From contig NZ_JAKGTQ010000003.1 of the NCBI RefSeq assembly GCF_021568285.1, positions 1-64,000 of the forward strand: a stretch of 64,000 nucleotides of DNA, given 5' to 3'. Positions 62,572 to 64,000 of this stretch are shown here, piece by piece. A program made the position numbers and the translations under genes. This DNA is from Rheinheimera sp. UJ63. GTDB lineage: Bacteria > Pseudomonadota > Gammaproteobacteria > Enterobacterales > Alteromonadaceae. Within the stretch, counting starts at the first letter, position 1, and each line of letters begins with the position of its first letter. Under the pieces are notes generated by a model that saw only the letters and a program-made list of their open reading frames with translations, did no database searches and was not told the DNA's origin.

Positions 62572-64000
62572 AATAGTAAAATCAGTTGATTGCGTAACTC
62601 GGCATCATCTAAGCTATCGAAAGGTAAAACCAAATCTTCTTTGTTATCCCCGTTCAGATCAATAACCTGTACCCGACTGGCATCACGAGGTAAGGGCATC
62701 TGCACTTTATCACTATTACGCTTAAACAAACGGCTGCCATCTGGTGCAAAAAAGCGTAATTCATTACCCCCCTCGCCTAGTAACAACGATTTACGACCAT
62801 CGCCATTCACATCAATCAGTTTAAATAACGGCATGTCGAAGCGCAGATTGCTGATGCTAACATCAATCTTGGCTTGTTGTCGAAAATCGGCTTTCGCCGC
62901 ATAACTCCGGTTTTCAGATAACAAATAAAAATCGACATCTAAATTGGCACTGCCGCGCAGCAGCACACGCACAATGGTGCCGACACCAATCTTGGTGGTC
63001 GGAATATAAAAGTCTTTTCGACCATCGCCATTAAAATCGCCAATCACCACTTCTGTAGGCACTGAATCAATACTGATTTCGGTATCGGCGACGGTTGGAT
63101 AAGTGACACCATCATCCGCTGCTCGCCCAAAAAAGATTTGAAAGCGACTGCTGCGCTCTAAGGCATCGGCTATTTGCTCCACATTCAGTACCAGATCGGG
63201 CAGCCCATCCCCGTCTAAATCGGTGATATCTTCTAAGGTGGTGATATTTTGGCCCGAGTAGCTGCGCCCCGCATCCGAGCGTTGGTCAGCTTGGCGTTCG
63301 GTTGAGAGCAACACCGGCCAACTGGGATAATAAGGCTCTAGTGCGAAACTGCCATCCGCTTGCTGCAGAAATACACTAAAACGGCCTTGTTGCACAAACA
63401 CCAGATCTAATAAACCATCTTGATCCACATCTATCGCATAATGGCGGCGGCCTGAGTAATCGGCTCGATTATTGCCCCAAGTTTGTATTCTTGCGCTAAC
63501 GGGTAACGCATAATGCACAAACTGCCCATCCGCTTGCTGGCGATACAGGTGCATATGTTGAAAATCGGCAATTAAAAAGTCGCTGCGCCCCGACCCCAAA
63601 TCAAGGGCAAATTGACGTTCGCGTAAACGCACCTCATCAATCACTCGAAACATTGAACTGCTGGCCAGCAAAGGTTGAAAGCGCCCGGTGGATAATGAAC
63701 CGGCACTGGCTTGTTGGTAATGCACAATGCCGTCAGCGGTTAAAAAAACTAACTGCTCGGCCTCATAGCCGACTAATCGCGCTTTACTGAAAAACTGCGC
63801 GTTGGCTGGAATAGGCACGGCTAACGTTTGATATTGCTCCAGTTCCACGAGGGTTAACCAACGCTCGAATTGACTAAAGCCAGACACCAGTAATTGATTT
63901 TGGCCTTGCAGCATCATGATACTGCCATTTGCTGGGTGGTTTAGGGCCACATGTACCCGATCCATTTCAAAGGCTGCACTAAAGGGGGCATAAATACCCG
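62562..64000 (-). CDS. FG-GAP/VCBS repeat protein (5' end outside the window)
   Basis: The visible part (at least 467 residues from the first Met) contains several FG-GAP/EF-hand-like repeats with calcium-binding Asp runs: IDVDQDGLLDLVFV, TDLDGDGLPDLVL, IGDFNGDGRKDFYIP, IDVNGDGRKSLLLG and IDLNGDNKEDLVLP. Such propellers are exported and bind ligands or other repeats. The frame stays open from the Met at 63965 to the window end, and no ribosome binding site precedes that Met, so the true start and any signal peptide are outside. Function is unknown. Confidence 0.85.
   Translation of the reverse strand, partial: GIYAPFSAAFEMDRVHVALNHPANGSIMMLQGQNQLLVSGFSQFERWLTLVELEQYQTLAVPIPANAQFFSKARLVGYEAEQLVFLTADGIVHYQQASAGSLSTGRFQPLLASSSMFRVIDEVRLRERQFALDLGSGRSDFLIADFQHMHLYRQQADGQFVHYALPVSARIQTWGNNRADYSGRRHYAIDVDQDGLLDLVFVQQGRFSVFLQQADGSFALEPYYPSWPVLLSTERQADQRSDAGRSYSGQNITTLEDITDLDGDGLPDLVLNVEQIADALERSSRFQIFFGRAADDGVTYPTVADTEISIDSVPTEVVIGDFNGDGRKDFYIPTTKIGVGTIVRVLLRGSANLDVDFYLLSENRSYAAKADFRQQAKIDVSISNLRFDMPLFKLIDVNGDGRKSLLLGEGGNELRFFAPDGSRLFKRNSDKVQMPLPRDASRVQVIDLNGDNKEDLVLPFDSLDDAELRNQLILLFSR

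Noticed and set aside
62590..62904. 104-residue reading frame antisense to the FG-GAP gene
   Set aside because: It mirrors the repeat-rich coding strand and is Ser/Arg/Lys-rich without any family signal.

Overview
The window is a piece of a gammaproteobacterial chromosome. The 5' end of a 16S rRNA gene at the left edge, the mosaic of E. coli-like synteny blocks (yejK/yejL/yejM, pheST-ihfA, purC-bamC-dapA / gcvR-bcp, bepA-arsC, ydbH-ynbE-ydbL), the many Alteromonadales-type DUF proteins (DUF3581, DUF3081, DUF3718, DUF2897, DUF2069) and two TonB-dependent receptors suggest an aquatic Alteromonadales/Chromatiales member close to Rheinheimera, Alishewanella or Arsukibacterium. The genus is inferred from memory of these families, not from a search. 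Coding density is high, and I see no prophage, CRISPR array, integrase or complete insertion sequence.

Layout. 1-470: start of an rrn operon on the minus strand with its P1 promoter and boxA. 466-4725: DUF3581, an EAL-CBS-GGDEF c-di-GMP protein, an SOS-controlled SulA, YchJ and a small conserved protein. 4792-5400: tRNA-Tyr followed by three 158-167 bp tandem repeats, each carrying a copy of the tRNA 3' end, as in the E. coli tyrT/rtT locus. 5449-9031: deoC, YgjP-like protease, xthA, yfbV and a long AT-rich gap with three DnaA boxes. 9032-15095: a PTS EIIA-like protein without the phospho-histidines, yffB, dapE, an M15 peptidase, DUF2897, yejK, yejL, yejM-like. 15309-21780: DUF2061, cvfB and a five-gene photolyase / FAD oxidoreductase / DUF1365 / Cfa operon with a palindrome at its promoter. 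22011-31626: ihfA-pheT-pheS, hda, DUF2066, purC, bamC, dapA, gcvR, bcp.

31739-41682: a PQQ-dependent sugar dehydrogenase next to a receptor closely resembling the PQQ importer PqqU, then perM, bepA, arsC, wrbA, DUF2069, a LON-domain protein, divergent queE and queC, and an unknown gene. 41821-46289: lysC with a clear lysine riboswitch, DUF3081, a secreted unknown protein and an M28 peptidase lipoprotein. 46418-52636: ydbH-ynbE-ydbL and an overlapping CstA / CORY-CC-star / ArsA-like ATPase operon. 52767-56326: a c-di-GMP-I riboswitch in front of a secreted DUF3718 protein, then a large TonB-dependent receptor behind a 14-bp palindrome. 56541-56807: a 267-bp MITE-like element. 56843-64000: a beta-propeller/amidohydrolase fusion, a DUF1538 membrane protein with PII-like and CBS partners, and an FG-GAP repeat protein cut by the window end.

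The most promising under-described systems are the CstA/CC-star/ArsA operon, the DUF1538/PII/CBS operon, the tRNA-Tyr repeat array, the c-di-GMP riboswitch with its long-range helix, and the PQQ-scavenging pair. c-di-GMP appears both as a turnover enzyme (1235-3013) and as a riboswitch ligand (52804-52936).
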